Part shown: piece by piece, positions 1-11,679 of the stretch | Layout of the letters: each line of letters begins with the position of its first letter | Position numbering within the stretch: the stretch's first letter is position 1 | NCBI RefSeq assembly: GCF_000208745.1 | Contig: NC_030851.1 | Coordinates: 2,318,666 to 2,382,665, forward strand | Length of the DNA: 64,000 nt | DNA from: Theobroma cacao | Lineage: Eukaryota; Streptophyta; Magnoliopsida; Malvales; Malvaceae | Reading direction: 5' to 3' | The notes under the pieces: model-generated | What the model saw: only the letters and a program-made list of their open reading frames with translations | The model's database searches: none | Told to the model about the DNA's origin: nothing | Position numbers and translations under genes: made by a program

Positions 1-532
1 ATGGACAGGTTTTCGATCCTTATCAATAAGGAAGTACAGGGTAACACCGTGCTTGCGCAGATCCTTGACATGGATCAATGGGGACAGTATATTTTGACAA
101 AATCTGTCATAAATCAAGATCTTGTAAACCTCCTCATTAGCAGTTCCAGAGGGATTCACAGGTTGATTCAAATTCAGCATTCGGATTATACATTCTGTAA
201 ACCCAGCAAAAGAGAAAGACCAAAACACCCACTAAGATTAAAGGTCCAAAATGACAAATCAAATTCAACCCAGCATCTAAAAAGCCAGACAAAACTAGAT
301 CCAAAACATACTTGTGGTAGATTTATGGATTTAGATTCATAGAATAATAGATCAAATTCAACAAAAGTTTAACAGGGTCAAAATTAGAGACACAAGAGTT
401 TGTTCTAATTGCATCTAAATTAAAATTTAAAAAGAGAAATGAAATAGGATTTTGGTAACTTGAGGGGAAATGAAGGAGAAAGATCTAGAGAGGGAATTCA
501 CCTGTCTGTTTCTGGCGAAGATTGAGAGCCAT
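1..532 (-). CDS. SLY1: SLY1 (Sec1/Munc18 family) N-terminal part, runs off the left edge
   Basis: SLY1 is a Sec1/Munc18 protein that binds syntaxin-type SNAREs and supports ER-Golgi membrane fusion. Exon 1 is 532..502 and encodes MALNLRQKQT plus one base. The intron (501-195) has a GT donor and an AG acceptor. Exon 2 runs from 194 to the window edge, and the split codon restores Glu. Exon 2 then reads CIIRMLNLNQ, followed by segments such as NEEVYKIL, FCQNILSPL and LRKHGVTL, which match the conserved SLY1 start. About 75 of roughly 600+ residues are present. The match rests on remembered family sequence. The gene shares a short upstream region with the phosphatase gene that begins at 1055 on the other strand. 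Confidence 0.9.
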
Positions 533-1054
533 AGAAGACTGGAAAATTAAGCTCTTTGCACCCAACAAGTTACTCTCAAATTTCAAGACTCAAATTTGTT
601 GCTCTGGGTTTCTCTTGGGTAATGGAAAGCCCTTTGGGAGAGCGCTCCTCTCTGTTTCTCTTTGTTGCAATTTCGAGGGAGTGAAACTCATGAACTAAAG
701 ATTCACGGGGCGTAAATAGCGAAATAATTAAAAAAAATGGAAATGACAAAAAAAAAAAACGTAAATTAGAAGTAGGGTATTCTGCGGTGAGTTTATTTTA
801 GTATTCTGGAACTGGAAACTTATACTTGCCACGTGGAAAAGTGTTCAACCAATTATGGGGTTAATTGGAAGAATTTTAAAAGAATTTTGAAAAAGTTGTG
901 TTTGGCTATCAACTAGTACTAAATTAGTTAATGGTGTAAAAGAAAGTAAGAAACTCCTTTATGTCCAAACGCGACCTTAAATAGATTTCCATCTAATATA
1001 GGAGGCATTTGGAGCGCTCTCACAGTTCCAAGCAAACTGAAAGAACCAGCGACA
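533..1054. promoter_or_regulatory. Divergent promoter region with a G-box
   Basis: About 520 bp separate the SLY1 start codon (-) from the phosphatase start codon (+), so this region must hold both promoters and both 5' UTRs. A perfect 8-bp palindrome CCACGTGG (829-836) contains the G-box core CACGTG, a site for bZIP/bHLH factors in plants. The A-rich stretch at 727-765 is low complexity. I do not see a convincing TATA box on either strand. A regulatory role for the G-box is inferred. Confidence 0.5.
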
Positions 1055-3274
1055 ATGCAAACAGAGATAAGAACGTTGTCGTTTTTGCGTAACAGATACT
1101 GGGTCCTCAGGCATGGCAAAAGCATCCCAAATGAGAAAGGCCTTGTTGTTTCTTCATTGGTCAGTCAATCCCTTTCAACTGTCTTCTAATGCTTTATGAG
1201 TACTTCTTTTTGCAGGGAGCTATGGGCTGCCTGTATCCTTGTTTTGTTGGAAATAATGCTTATCTTATCTGGGTCTATCCTGGAAATATGTGGAATTGAT
1301 CTTAGTCTATGATCCTGTCAGGTTCAGGGCATATTTCTTTGAGATGCCAAAGTGATGTTAAGCTTCAGTTTGGCTATAATTTCTTTTCATATCATTTGCA
1401 AATCCATAGATTTATGTGTCACTCTCTAGATTATATCCATTTGCCAATTTCCAGTTTTGCTACTTGGCTCTGTTTATTAACCAATAATCAGAATGCCATC
1501 AGGAAAATGGCACTCGTTCTGAATATGGGTTGGCATCTGAAGGTGTTGAGCAGGCACAGTTGGCTGGAAAATTATTCCTCAAGGTAAGTACTTTTTTGCG
1601 TTAATTTCCCCTTTTTCCGAATAACTACCATCCCCTGCGAGTGAATAAATTCACAATGCTGATTGAAGGTTATTGGGAATATTAACACTGAAAATCACAT
1701 AGCTGGCTTGAATGATGATTACTTTTAACAGAATGTAGGCACCAATTAGTGAATATAAAGAAGTTGCTTGCAACTAGTTCTGATGAGAAGTTGAAGGCTC
1801 TCCTTTATTGCCTAGTTTCTAACCTTGCTCTCCCTTAACAGAAAAAGGAAAAGAAAAGAAAGCTGCTTTACTTACAGATGGATTACATACCAATTGCAGG
1901 AATTGAAGGAAAAAACCATACCACTTTCAAATGTGCGCATTTGTTACTCACCATTTGCAAGGACAAGTCATACAGCAGAGGTTGTTGCATCCGTTCTGAA
2001 TATTCCATTTGAGGGCCCTCAATGTAAGGTGAGCTATTTCGCCATCTCAACGATGCTCATCATTGAGAAGTTAATCATGATTCTAGATCAGAGGTTCTCT
2101 GCTTTAGATTTGGATCTTTTCTTGGGGAAAAATGAGATATCGAATGAGATTTCTGTTTCTACTTTTGCTTCTCACTGATATTGAACGAATGCAATTGGCT
2201 GAAAGGACAGGTCATAGAAGATCTTCGAGAACGTTACTTTGGTCCTTCCTTTGAACTTCTGTCACATGACAAAGTAAGTGATCTGTACATAGGTCAGTTT
2301 ATTCTTTTGCCAGGCATTAGTTTTGCAGCTGAAGGATTCTGAGGTCTACCATATAACACAACAATAATGGGTTTTTGAGTAGATATGTAGGACAATTTAG
2401 GCAACAAACCGTTAAATAGGTTCAAATTTTGCTTATTTTACCCTTTTAGGGCTGTTCACATTCGAGTTTTTCCTAACTTTTCTTGTACATCATAAACAGT
2501 ATTCAGAAATATGGGCTATGGATGAAAAAGATCCATTCACAAGGCCAGAAGGTGGAGAAAGTGTTGATGATGTGGCCTCTAGACTTGCAAGTGCTATGGC
2601 AACCATGGAATCAGAATACCAAGGGTAAATTTATTCTCCTTTCTTTTGACTTTGGAGCAAATAAGACCAATGGAATAGTTCTAGAACATCAAACAGCATT
2701 GTCATTTCTGTTTTTCCACACAGAACATGCTTAACAGGCATCCCAAATTATGAGATGTCCTCCCCTTCTATGGTAGGTATGGAGTAGTGAATCAGTCATT
2801 GTGTGCATAGGCATGGAGTTCCTTATGATTGGAATCCTAAGAGTGGTTAAACGTAAAGGAATAATGATTCTGGTTTAGTCTCTGACTAGAAGTAGAAATT
2901 TGCTCTAAAATGTAGAATTGCTTATCAGATTGGTTATACCAATGTGCTGTGTAAATAATAGGTATGCAGTATCATTATCATGATAACATGCTGAAGCAGA
3001 GCAATCCAGCAGTGCAAATTATTCCTCTTTCTGCATAATGTGAGACCAGTCTAAGTTAAGATTCTTTCTTTTTCAAAGCAGATGTGTGATCTTGGTTGTC
3101 AGCCATGGTGATCCCTTGCAAATCTTGCAAACCATACTCAATGCAGCTTCAGAACAGATGGAACCGAGTAGCAATGACCTAGGATCGAGAATTCAAGCAG
3201 TTAGACTCCCTTCTATTTTATCACAGCATCGACAGTTCGCACTGCTTACTGGCGAACTTCGGGCAGTTTTATAA
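1055..3274 (+). CDS. Histidine phosphatase superfamily (phosphoglycerate mutase-like) protein, 6 exons
   Basis: This is a branch-1/PGM-type histidine phosphatase of unknown plant substrate. Exons are 1055-1159, 1503-1583, 1900-2028, 2211-2273, 2500-2624 and 3082-3274, all with GT-AG introns. The coding length is 696 nt (231 residues) and every junction keeps the frame. The catalytic RHG appears early (WVLRHGKS, about residues 16-23). The second arginine lies in CYSPFARTSHTA, the PEGGES loop follows, and the second catalytic histidine is in VVSHGDP. All expected catalytic pieces are therefore visible. The start is the first ATG in frame with RHG. It is divergent from SLY1 and tail-to-tail with LAZ1. 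No targeting signal is obvious. Confidence 0.9.
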
Positions 3275-4033
3275 TCTGCAGCTCCTCCTATATTGTTTCT
3301 TCCACCAAGTCATTGGGAAATTTTGGCCAGCATTTTATGACCGAATGATTTACTAGACATTCATATGATCAATCTTTCATTTCATAATGCTAGCTATGGC
3401 ATTGCAAGAACTATGAATTGCAAGAACTATGAATTGCAAGTACCTGGTAAGGACTTTATATGGGCGTTGCTGTATTTACCATTACCCTATTTAAAAAGGC
3501 ATAAGAATAAAGCCACTGCAGTACTGTTAAAATTGTATCATTCTGAGCAAAAGAATATATTACTTGAGAGATAAGAGGGAAAATGCTTTCAAATATCGTG
3601 CATATATTCATAGCAAGAATACAGATAGCTCTGATCTGTTCAAAACTTTCAGGGCAATGATTTCCAGACATTAGTCAAGCTTGGTTTGGCCTGAAAACAT
3701 CTCTCAAAAAATTATGAGCAAAGATGTCACCAGTCATGCAACTCGATTCTTGATTCTTTGTATGCAATGGCCAAGCCCTGAATAAACTGTATACAACATG
3801 ACACCTATTACAGTACTTACCCACTGAGTCCCCTGCATAAACAACCACCCCATTTGATGGGAAAATATCAACAGCAGGAATTCGAAAGAAATCTTCAGCC
3901 GCCTCTTGCAGAAACAATGCTCTTGAGCATGTCAACCAAGAAAGCCACCCAAAAGCTAAGAATAGGGATGTCTCTTGAAGCACTCACACCAGCATGTCTT
4001 CTGTTCATATAGCCACAATTATTCACATAAGCT
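3275..4033. other. Tail-to-tail spacer, probable 3' UTRs
   Basis: This is the spacer between the stop codons of the phosphatase gene (+) and LAZ1 (-). Open frames here on the minus strand show no family resemblance. It probably holds both 3' UTRs. A short direct repeat, GAATTGCAAGAACTAT and variants, occurs near 3402-3440. Confidence 0.5.
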
Positions 4034-7000
4034 TTAATCCTTTGTAACCCATCTACGGCCCCTAATCTGATATCCACCATGGCTCTGATCACTGCTGCTT
4101 TCTCCTCCACTTTCTGCACTGGTATATCCTGATTTTCTACGATGTTTCTTTCCCCTTGCAACCCCACTATCACTAATGCTCCCATTTAAGAGGGGATCAT
4201 CTATACCGCGAATTACCCTCCGTGCAGATGTGGCAAGGCAACTATCATCCTTTGTCTTTCTCCTGTCTTTGTCATGCCTCTTGATGTTTTGAGAGATCTT
4301 ATGCAGTTTCTCATTGAACTTGGTAATCCCCTTCTCAACAGGCTCAACTGCTTGGTTTACCGTAAATTTTACATCATTCACAATCTGCACAAGAAAAGAG
4401 CACATTCAGCACTAGTAATTTCAACATACCAATGAAAAGAAAAGAGAATAGATCTGATGTTTGAAAGATTTGACTTTATAGGCACAAAAAGGTAACAAAT
4501 GTTTTATGCTCTTCAAAATGGCCATGAACGAACATAATGGGTCAATCTGCCTCAGGTTTTGACCAAATGTGGTTGTATTATGGATATTAATTAGCAACTT
4601 ATTGCTTTCCCATCTACCTGAAGAAATGCTATTATGGAGAACCAGCAACTTTCACCTATTAGGTAATTACAGCACACCATAATTATTCTCTCACTAACCG
4701 TTAATTAATAATCTCCACGTACATAGCTAAATCTAAAATTGCACTATTAGTTAAACTGATGACTTACATATCCACCACCACCAATAAATACGTCCTTCAC
4801 ACTTTCTTTGATGGTCATTCCACTTCGAACCTCTATGTCAGGCTGAGGTAGGCGTAGCTTTGTGGGTCGCTCACTGTCCCTAACCTCATCAGGATCCAGA
4901 GGGCAATCAACAGATGCATAGTCTCCAAGGATTGAAACACTTCCGGGAATGCGATCTCCCATTAGCTCATAAGGTTTGGAAGGGAAAACATATAGGTGAA
5001 CAACAGAAGCAATGCCCATCTGTGCTGGAGGAATAGAATGACATGTCAAACTTTCATATTAGAGAAAGACTTACAAAATTTACAAGCCTTTTAAATGATC
5101 GACAAAGGTAATGTTCCAATTTACAAGCAAATGGGTTAATCTTTTGATTATTTATTACATAGCTGCATACCTATAGTAAATAGGAGTACAACCTAGAAAA
5201 AATACATTGGTGATTGAAGACATCTACCTCTATACATATAATGAAGTCTTGGACACTTGACTTGAACTGCAAGCCTTCAGCAATTGGACTTCTGAACAGA
5301 CCAAGAGCATAAAAAAGGGCAATCGCCACACCTTGCCACCAAGTTAAAAACACAATTGATTTAAAAGTCAAAAACTTGGCCAATGGCTTTATGTGAGCCA
5401 GTTCATCCTTTGTGACAGTATAAAATTGAACTAAACAGTATAAAGCCCATGACTGACTAAAATTGAGAACCACCGCCATATAAGGATACCTGCAAAATCA
5501 GGAAAAAAAATGCCAAGACAATGAGAAATTTCTTAAGAGGGGCCATTCACAAAATTCTGTTTCACTTATGAATATTCACCACTTTAAGTGCAAGAAAATA
5601 GTACCAGAATATTTTAAACAAACACTAGTGCTCACAAGTGAAACATCATCATAAATTATAATTTTAAGTGGCTTGTTGCTTAGAAGGTGAAGCATTAAAA
5701 GTAGCATCAATATGAATCACAATCATTCAAAACTACTTTCTTCCACCCAGAAAAGTTCTTTCGACTAATAACCGACCACAATAATCCTCATTATCTCCAA
5801 CAACATTCTACATTAAGATCATCTTACCCACATCCCCATTTGAATTCTCCTTCACAATATACACCAAAAGCTTCAAGAATTACTGCTAAAAGAGCAGTCA
5901 ATAACTTGATTATCATCTGCCAACAAAGCATACAGCTCCGTTAATATAGGAATCCAAAGACGGAAGCAAAAGGGATAATTCATTTTCTTGAAGCTAAAGA
6001 ACACTTACATATTGGACTATGCCGAACTTGACAACTTGGTAAAACCATTGACCAAGTTTCCATGGTCTTAGGATATAATTCATGGGAAAAGGGTGCTTAA
6101 CAGTTCCCTTTTCACAGTCAAGTCCCAATAGTGGAGTTTTAGCACTTGCGCGTCCTAGTCTTTCCATGAATTCAATAGTCCTCTCTTCACCACCTTAAAA
6201 GCAGAAATTGAAAGAAAGATTGCAATGAAGGAAAAAAACTTCTCAATATCAGTCCTTAAATAAAAAGTAGCTCAACTCTGAAAAATGAAGACCATTAAAA
6301 ATATGAGGGAGAAGAAAAATGAAAATAAAATATTTAACAAATAGCCTGTGGAGCTTTGAAATTTATGCTGTATGATGGAACTTTGAAAACTCCATAAACC
6401 AGAAACGCATATGTCATGCACAAACTTTAATCTCTGAACATTTTGAAAGAAATTATGTCGGAAGTTTTAGGTCCACATTGTCAAATACATGAAAAAACTA
6501 GTGTGCATAAGTCAGTTTGACAGAAACATCCAATCTTCTTTTGTATCTCTCTAATGAATGAAATATTTACATTATAACTTATCCAATAATACCAATATTT
6601 TGAGTACCTCTTCTCTTTGTGCATGTGCATGTCAGTCTGAGATATTTCATACATGTGTCATTAATAGCTCAATTCATGACATTCTTAACACCAAACAAGT
6701 TTAAACTAAAACCAGTCATTGGCTAGAAACTGGAAACGTCCTACAGCCCCTACATAGAATCTGCAGTTTTGAGCCTTGAGAATTGGTCATGAATGCTAAA
6801 GATAAAGGTTAGAGCTGCAAATAATCATGTCCAGGACCTTGCTTGAGTAAAACCAACAGAGAAATGCACATTTTCTTTTAGAATTTAACTAAAAATTAGG
6901 CGCATTATGAGTGACCGTTCTTTATACGACATCATAAGAATCTATACATTCTTAAATAGGAAGATAAAGAAAAAGTGAAGTGTTGAAATATCTGTTCAAA

Positions 7001-8333
7001 GGCGTTAAAAACAATAACAAGAATCCAAAATTAAGATTCAAGGATATAAAAGCAGTTTAACAGAAGGAAAAAAAATAAAGATGCCACTATAGAAACCGTG
7101 AATTCAATGAAATAACATGTATCAATTATCCACAATTACAAAATAATATCTTTATTTGAACTTCAAGGCTCTAGAAATGGACATACCCAAGCAAGCAACA
7201 AGGTATCTTCCGAAGCAATACATGGCAAATGATTCATAGCAATCGCGTAGTATCGAACAATCAACGCTAATTGATGGATCCACCAATGATACAAACTGTT
7301 AAAATAATCCAAGTTAGCAAGACAGAAAATAACATATAATTGCAGCAAAGCACATTGAAGTATTGTGCCAAAATTATACCTAGAATGTTAAAAATTTTAT
7401 AGACTTAAAATGCACACCAAACTAAAAATTTAAGCTGAATATAGGTCAAATTTCATGCAGGCATGCTACTAAATTTAAGTCAAAAAACAAACTGCACCTC
7501 CAATGCAAGCATGTTAGCAACATCAAATCCAACTATTCAACATTCATGCCATGATTTTACATAAATTTCTTAAGATATATTCAGCAATCTCAAACACCAA
7601 AATTTTACTTCAAAACTTTCAACGTCAAGCAAAATATTTAAATTTCAGGAGTTCAAGTACAGAAATTTCCCACTACAAGCATCTTTAAAAGAAAAAAGTC
7701 TCCAGCATTAATCATTCAATATTTATGCTAGTGATTTCGCTCAGACTCAGAATCCATAAACTCCAGAACACCAACTTTCACCTAACAGTCCATAAATTTG
7801 AGCGAAAATAGACAACGATTTCAAAAATTTTTGAAGTTATCTAACCTCAAGATACATGCTGATGATTTTAGTCTTACAATGTCATAAAACACTTCTTATC
7901 ATCAAAAAAACTTAAAAATTAACGCAAAAACACTAGGAGTTGCAAGATCCGAACTACATAAAACATCCAACTCTAAGATTAAATAGCTTCCACTCAACAG
8001 AAGAAAAAAAAAGTCAATTCGATCAAAAAACTCACCGATTCTACAGAGTAGCAAGGAACCATAAGAATAACTCCGATCAAAAACTTTTGCTCCTGCGAGT
8101 CAAAAAAGCCCAAACAAAAGGTCAACCAAAGCAATATGAAATAAGCAGTAAAGAAAGAACTAAATAAAATCTCTAACATAAAAAAAAAAACTCACCTCAG
8201 GATTCTTGTACGAAGAGAGGTGTTCGAAAATAAGATACAATGAAAGCGAAAGCGTTATGACTAAAAGGACACCAGCTATCAAAGTCGCCCAAATAGGAGG
8301 CGAATAGCCCAATAGGTAATCTGTAATCTTCAT
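4034..8333 (-). CDS. LAZ1: LAZ1 homolog (DUF300/Ostalpha-TMEM184 family), 8 exons, complete
   Basis: LAZ1 proteins are multi-pass membrane proteins of the organic-solute-transporter-alpha fold. Arabidopsis LAZ1 is linked to hypersensitive cell death and vacuole/brassinosteroid signalling (family knowledge). Exons on the minus strand are 8333-8196, 8092-8036, 7295-7187, 6193-6009, 5916-5828, 5489-5228, 5019-4768 and 4384-4034. All introns are GT-AG and the total is 1443 nt (480 residues), a normal family length. The N-terminus has a hydrophobic segment at about residues 18-36. Signature stretches are VPCYSVES, SFAMYCFGRYLVAC, LTWWQGVAIALFYALG and the basic tail HKISQNIKRHDKDRR. The start is the only ATG ahead of the first membrane segment. 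Introns are long and AT-rich, up to 1.1 kb. Confidence 0.93.
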
Positions 8334-9071
8334 CAGCTACTACACCTTCTTTTACTTTGATGGTAATCAGCATAATTGATTTTCCACTTCCAGAAAAAAG
8401 GTTAGAAAAATCAACCGGATGATCATCGCTAACTCTGTTTGTTTCAAAGAAAACGGAGGGTTTTTAAACGAACGGAAACGAAAAAATTGAAAACCCTAGA
8501 GAAAGCTTTGATTGATTGAAAATGGAGGACCAAAAGTAGTCGAGAGAGATGAAGCTCTGGCACGGACGCTGCACGTGAATCTGTTTTATCCGTAGTTGAT
8601 TTAGATTACCTTAATACCCCTTACATTTTTGTACATTTCAATTTGGCCCGACCTCGGTTTACCCCAGCCCAGTGGCTTATTTTCCTTCATGTTTTTTGTT
8701 TTTTCCTTTTTTGTAAATTGGTTAATTTTGTTTTAACTTTTTACATGTATATAAACTTTTTGAGTAATTTACATACGTATTATTGATTGCGGGAAAAATG
8801 TCAAATCGTATACTGAAAAATTAAAATTATGAAAATTAAGAATTAAGAATTATTTTGAGTTTTTATCTTTTTTGTTTTAGTTAATTTAGAGTTTTTAAAA
8901 TTGTGGCCCTTTAAAATTTTTTATTTATTATATATATATTTTTAATATTTTTAAAAGAATTTATTATTTAAATAATTAATATAAATAATAAAATAACCTC
9001 ACAAACCCTAATCAAAAAATAATTTATCAGATTGTGACTTTAAACAGGAAAAAACAAGGACCATTTACCAC
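8334..9071. other. LAZ1 upstream region and AT-rich spacer
   Basis: This segment contains the LAZ1 promoter and 5' UTR (the first ~250 bp are more GC-balanced), then AT-rich DNA up to the hAT-like element. I see no gene in it. Confidence 0.5.
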
Positions 9072-9255
9072 TAGGGGTGAGTAAAAGCAATCCAGACCAA
9101 TTACCTATCAAAATTAAATGTGATTTTGGTAAAACGATTCGGGTTAATTGATCTATTAGATCAATTAGTTTAAAATGTTTAATCTAATTACTTTTTTGAT
9201 CGGTTCTAGATTTTAAAATTTTTGAATTAATGCACCCAAAAAACCAAACTAGTTA

Positions 9256-9257
<2 letters not shown>

Positions 9258-9289
<32 letters not shown>
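9258..9289. repeat. (AT)n microsatellite
   Basis: A run of about 16 AT dinucleotides inside the hAT-like element, near its left end. Confidence 0.9.
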
Positions 9290-9294
<5 letters not shown>

Positions 9295-9604
9295 TCTTTT
9301 ATATATATTAAGAAAAATTGATAGTAAACTTAATTAATAATAACTTAAAATATATTAGGGTATTTTATGTACATAAACAAATTATAATCATGGCAATTTG
9401 ATATTAGTTATATATATTTATTTATAAATATGTATTAATATGAAATTATAAGTTATATATTTTAAATGATATAAGTTATATGTTAATATTATATGATAGT
9501 AAATATCCTACTTGTTAATATGTTATAATTATTACACTTTAGTAATGTTTTGCAATATAAATGTTATGAATATATATATATTATATATATATTGTATAAA
9601 TATA

Positions 9605-10215
9605 TTATATATACATATATTTAATTTATACATAAGTATTATTATAATTTATAATAAACTTTATTTACATGATTACACTTAATAACTTTATTAATTATCA
9701 CTTTAGATTTTATAACATATTATTTATAATTAGTTATTATTTATACAAAACTTTGATATAAAACATTATAACATATAAATTATATCATTAATTNTATATA
9801 TAAAGTTATATATTATATATACATATATTTAATTTATATATAAGTATTATTATAATTATAATAAACTTTATTTGCATGATTACACTTAATAACTTTATTA
9901 GTTATCACATTAGATTTTATAACATATTGTTTATAATTAATTATTATTTATACAAACTTTGATATAAAACATTTTAACATATAATTTGTATCATTAATTA
10001 TATATAATAAAGTAATATATTATATACACATATATTTAATTTATACATAAGTATTACTACGACTTATAATAAATTTTATTTATATGATTACACTTAATAA
10101 GTTTATTAGCTATCACCTTAGATTTTATAACATATTATTTATAATTAGTTATTATTTATACAAACTTTGATATAAAATATTATAACGCATAAGTTATATC
10201 ATTAATTTCATATAT
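9605..10215. repeat. Three tandem copies of a ~207-bp AT-rich unit
   Basis: The marker ACATATATTT followed by AATTTATA recurs at 9613, 9821 and 10028, giving periods of 208 and 207 bp. Each copy continues through the same landmarks: ATAAGTATTA, TGATTACACTTAATAA, GATTTTATAACATATT, GTTATTATTTATACAA and TATCATTAAT. The copies differ by scattered substitutions, so the array is not brand new. It lies wholly inside the hAT-like element. A single N interrupts the junction of copies 1 and 2 at 9794. Confidence 0.85.
9794..9794. other. Single ambiguous base (N)
   Basis: One N lies between tandem copies 1 and 2 of the 207-bp unit. It may mark an assembly join, so the copy number is uncertain. Confidence 0.9.
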
Positions 10216-10445
10216 ATATATATATAATTATAAATGAAGTTTATTAATTTTAATATTATAATTTGTAAAAAAAATAGTGATAAAATTTTGATCCATTGGT
10301 CCAAAATCGGACCAATCAAACTAATTCTATGTTAGATCGGTTTGATTTTCCTTTATATTTGGTCGATTTTTTAGAAATGATTTATTCATTTGGTCCTTAA
10401 GTATGGTAGATCAAACCACCCAATCCACCCATTTGCTCACCCCTA

Positions 10446-11679
10446 ATTACCACCATTGTGTGAAATTAAAAAGAAGTAAAGTTCTCTTTTATATTTTTTT
10501 TCTATTTTTATTATTTAATTATTTATATATTCAACCATTGTGTATTTCATATTTAACTAGTTATGTTTTAAGTATTATAATTGTATATTTAGTATTTGAA
10601 GTTTAAATAGAAATGAAATAAGAATATTGGATGTTGACTGTATTAATTTTTTTTCAAGTTTGATTAAAATATGAATAAATTGAAAAAAATTGACAAATTC
10701 TTTAAAATGATTTAAAAAAAAATATGCAAATTATCCAAATAACTCTCCTACATTTGAACCACAAAGTCTCAATACTTCAACTCATGAATAAGAGTAAATT
10801 CATGAATAAGAGTAATATGAATCAAAATGTTTAAGGTTCAATCCTAAAGAAATGGATACTTTCATGTAGAACTTGATTTTGGATCATTATGATATGAAAT
10901 TTCCTATATGAAATTCGTCGTGTTTATCTCAAATGTGAGCCATGTCAACCCATTCTTAAGAAGTAGCCTTCATCATATAATGATCATTCTCATCGTTTCA
11001 AGTTTTTTTGTTTGAATTATGTCCTTCTTGGTTGGATTTTTAACTCTTACTCCTCTTCCTCTTTAGTCCCAAAGAAAATTTGGCTAATTCTATCCCTTAT
11101 GGAGTATCTGGATCTTCCGAATGACTATTTTTTACTTATATTTTACTAGTTGGTTAATTGAGAAAAAAGACACCATAAAATGTCATGTGAAAAAAGAAGT
11201 TAAAATCATGAGAGTTCTAGGTGCTTGGAACAATGGAGTTTTTGAAATTTAAAGAGAATCGGTCAAATTGACTTTAAAACATGCTAAAACAGTTATCATT
11301 TTTAAGATTTATTTCGTTTCTATGACTTGATATGGAAAAGAGGAAATGCGAATAGTCTCAAATATAAAATGAAGTCAACGTCTAATTAGGGTACTTGGCA
11401 TTTTAAGGAAAAGTGTGAAATTCCTCCGATTAAAATTGACATTTGGAAAATTGGCATCACCAATAATTTGTGAAAAGTCCCTTTCAAAAAAATAATTAAT
11501 GAAAAGCATATTAAAAATCCACACACTTCTAAGTTGATTTCAGTTTGATAGACTAAATTTAATCACTATGTTCAAATTCATCCCTATATATGTATGCCTC
11601 ATGGTGTTAACATCTCAATATCCAGCAATTTCTTCATCAACATCTTTGTTTAGTTAGAGATTAAAGAGACTGGCAAAAC
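10446..11679. other. AT-rich spacer and upstream region of the acyl-activating pseudogene
   Basis: No gene is recognised. A short direct repeat (AATTCATGAATAAGAGTAA type) occurs near 10780-10820. CTATATATG at about 11584 lies ~96 bp ahead of the old start codon of the downstream pseudogene and could be its former TATA box. Confidence 0.4.

Larger units (their letters stand above)
9072..10445. mobile_element. Non-autonomous hAT-like DNA transposon (1374 bp)
   Basis: The left end reads TAGGGGTGAG and the right end CTCACCCCTA, a perfect 10-bp terminal inverted repeat of the kind seen in plant hAT elements. The flanking 8-mers TTTACCAC (9064-9071) and ATTACCAC (10446-10453) differ at one base and fit the 8-bp target-site duplication of hAT. 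Inner similarity continues imperfectly: both sides carry GATCGGTT-type motifs. There is no transposase coding sequence. The interior is over 80% A+T and holds a three-copy 207-bp tandem array and an (AT)n run. Assignment to hAT rests only on ends and TSD length. Confidence 0.7.

Noticed and set aside
3675..4185. Minus-strand open frames overlapping the LAZ1 last exon and 3' side
   Set aside because: Out of frame with the LAZ1 exon or in the 3' UTR, with no family resemblance.
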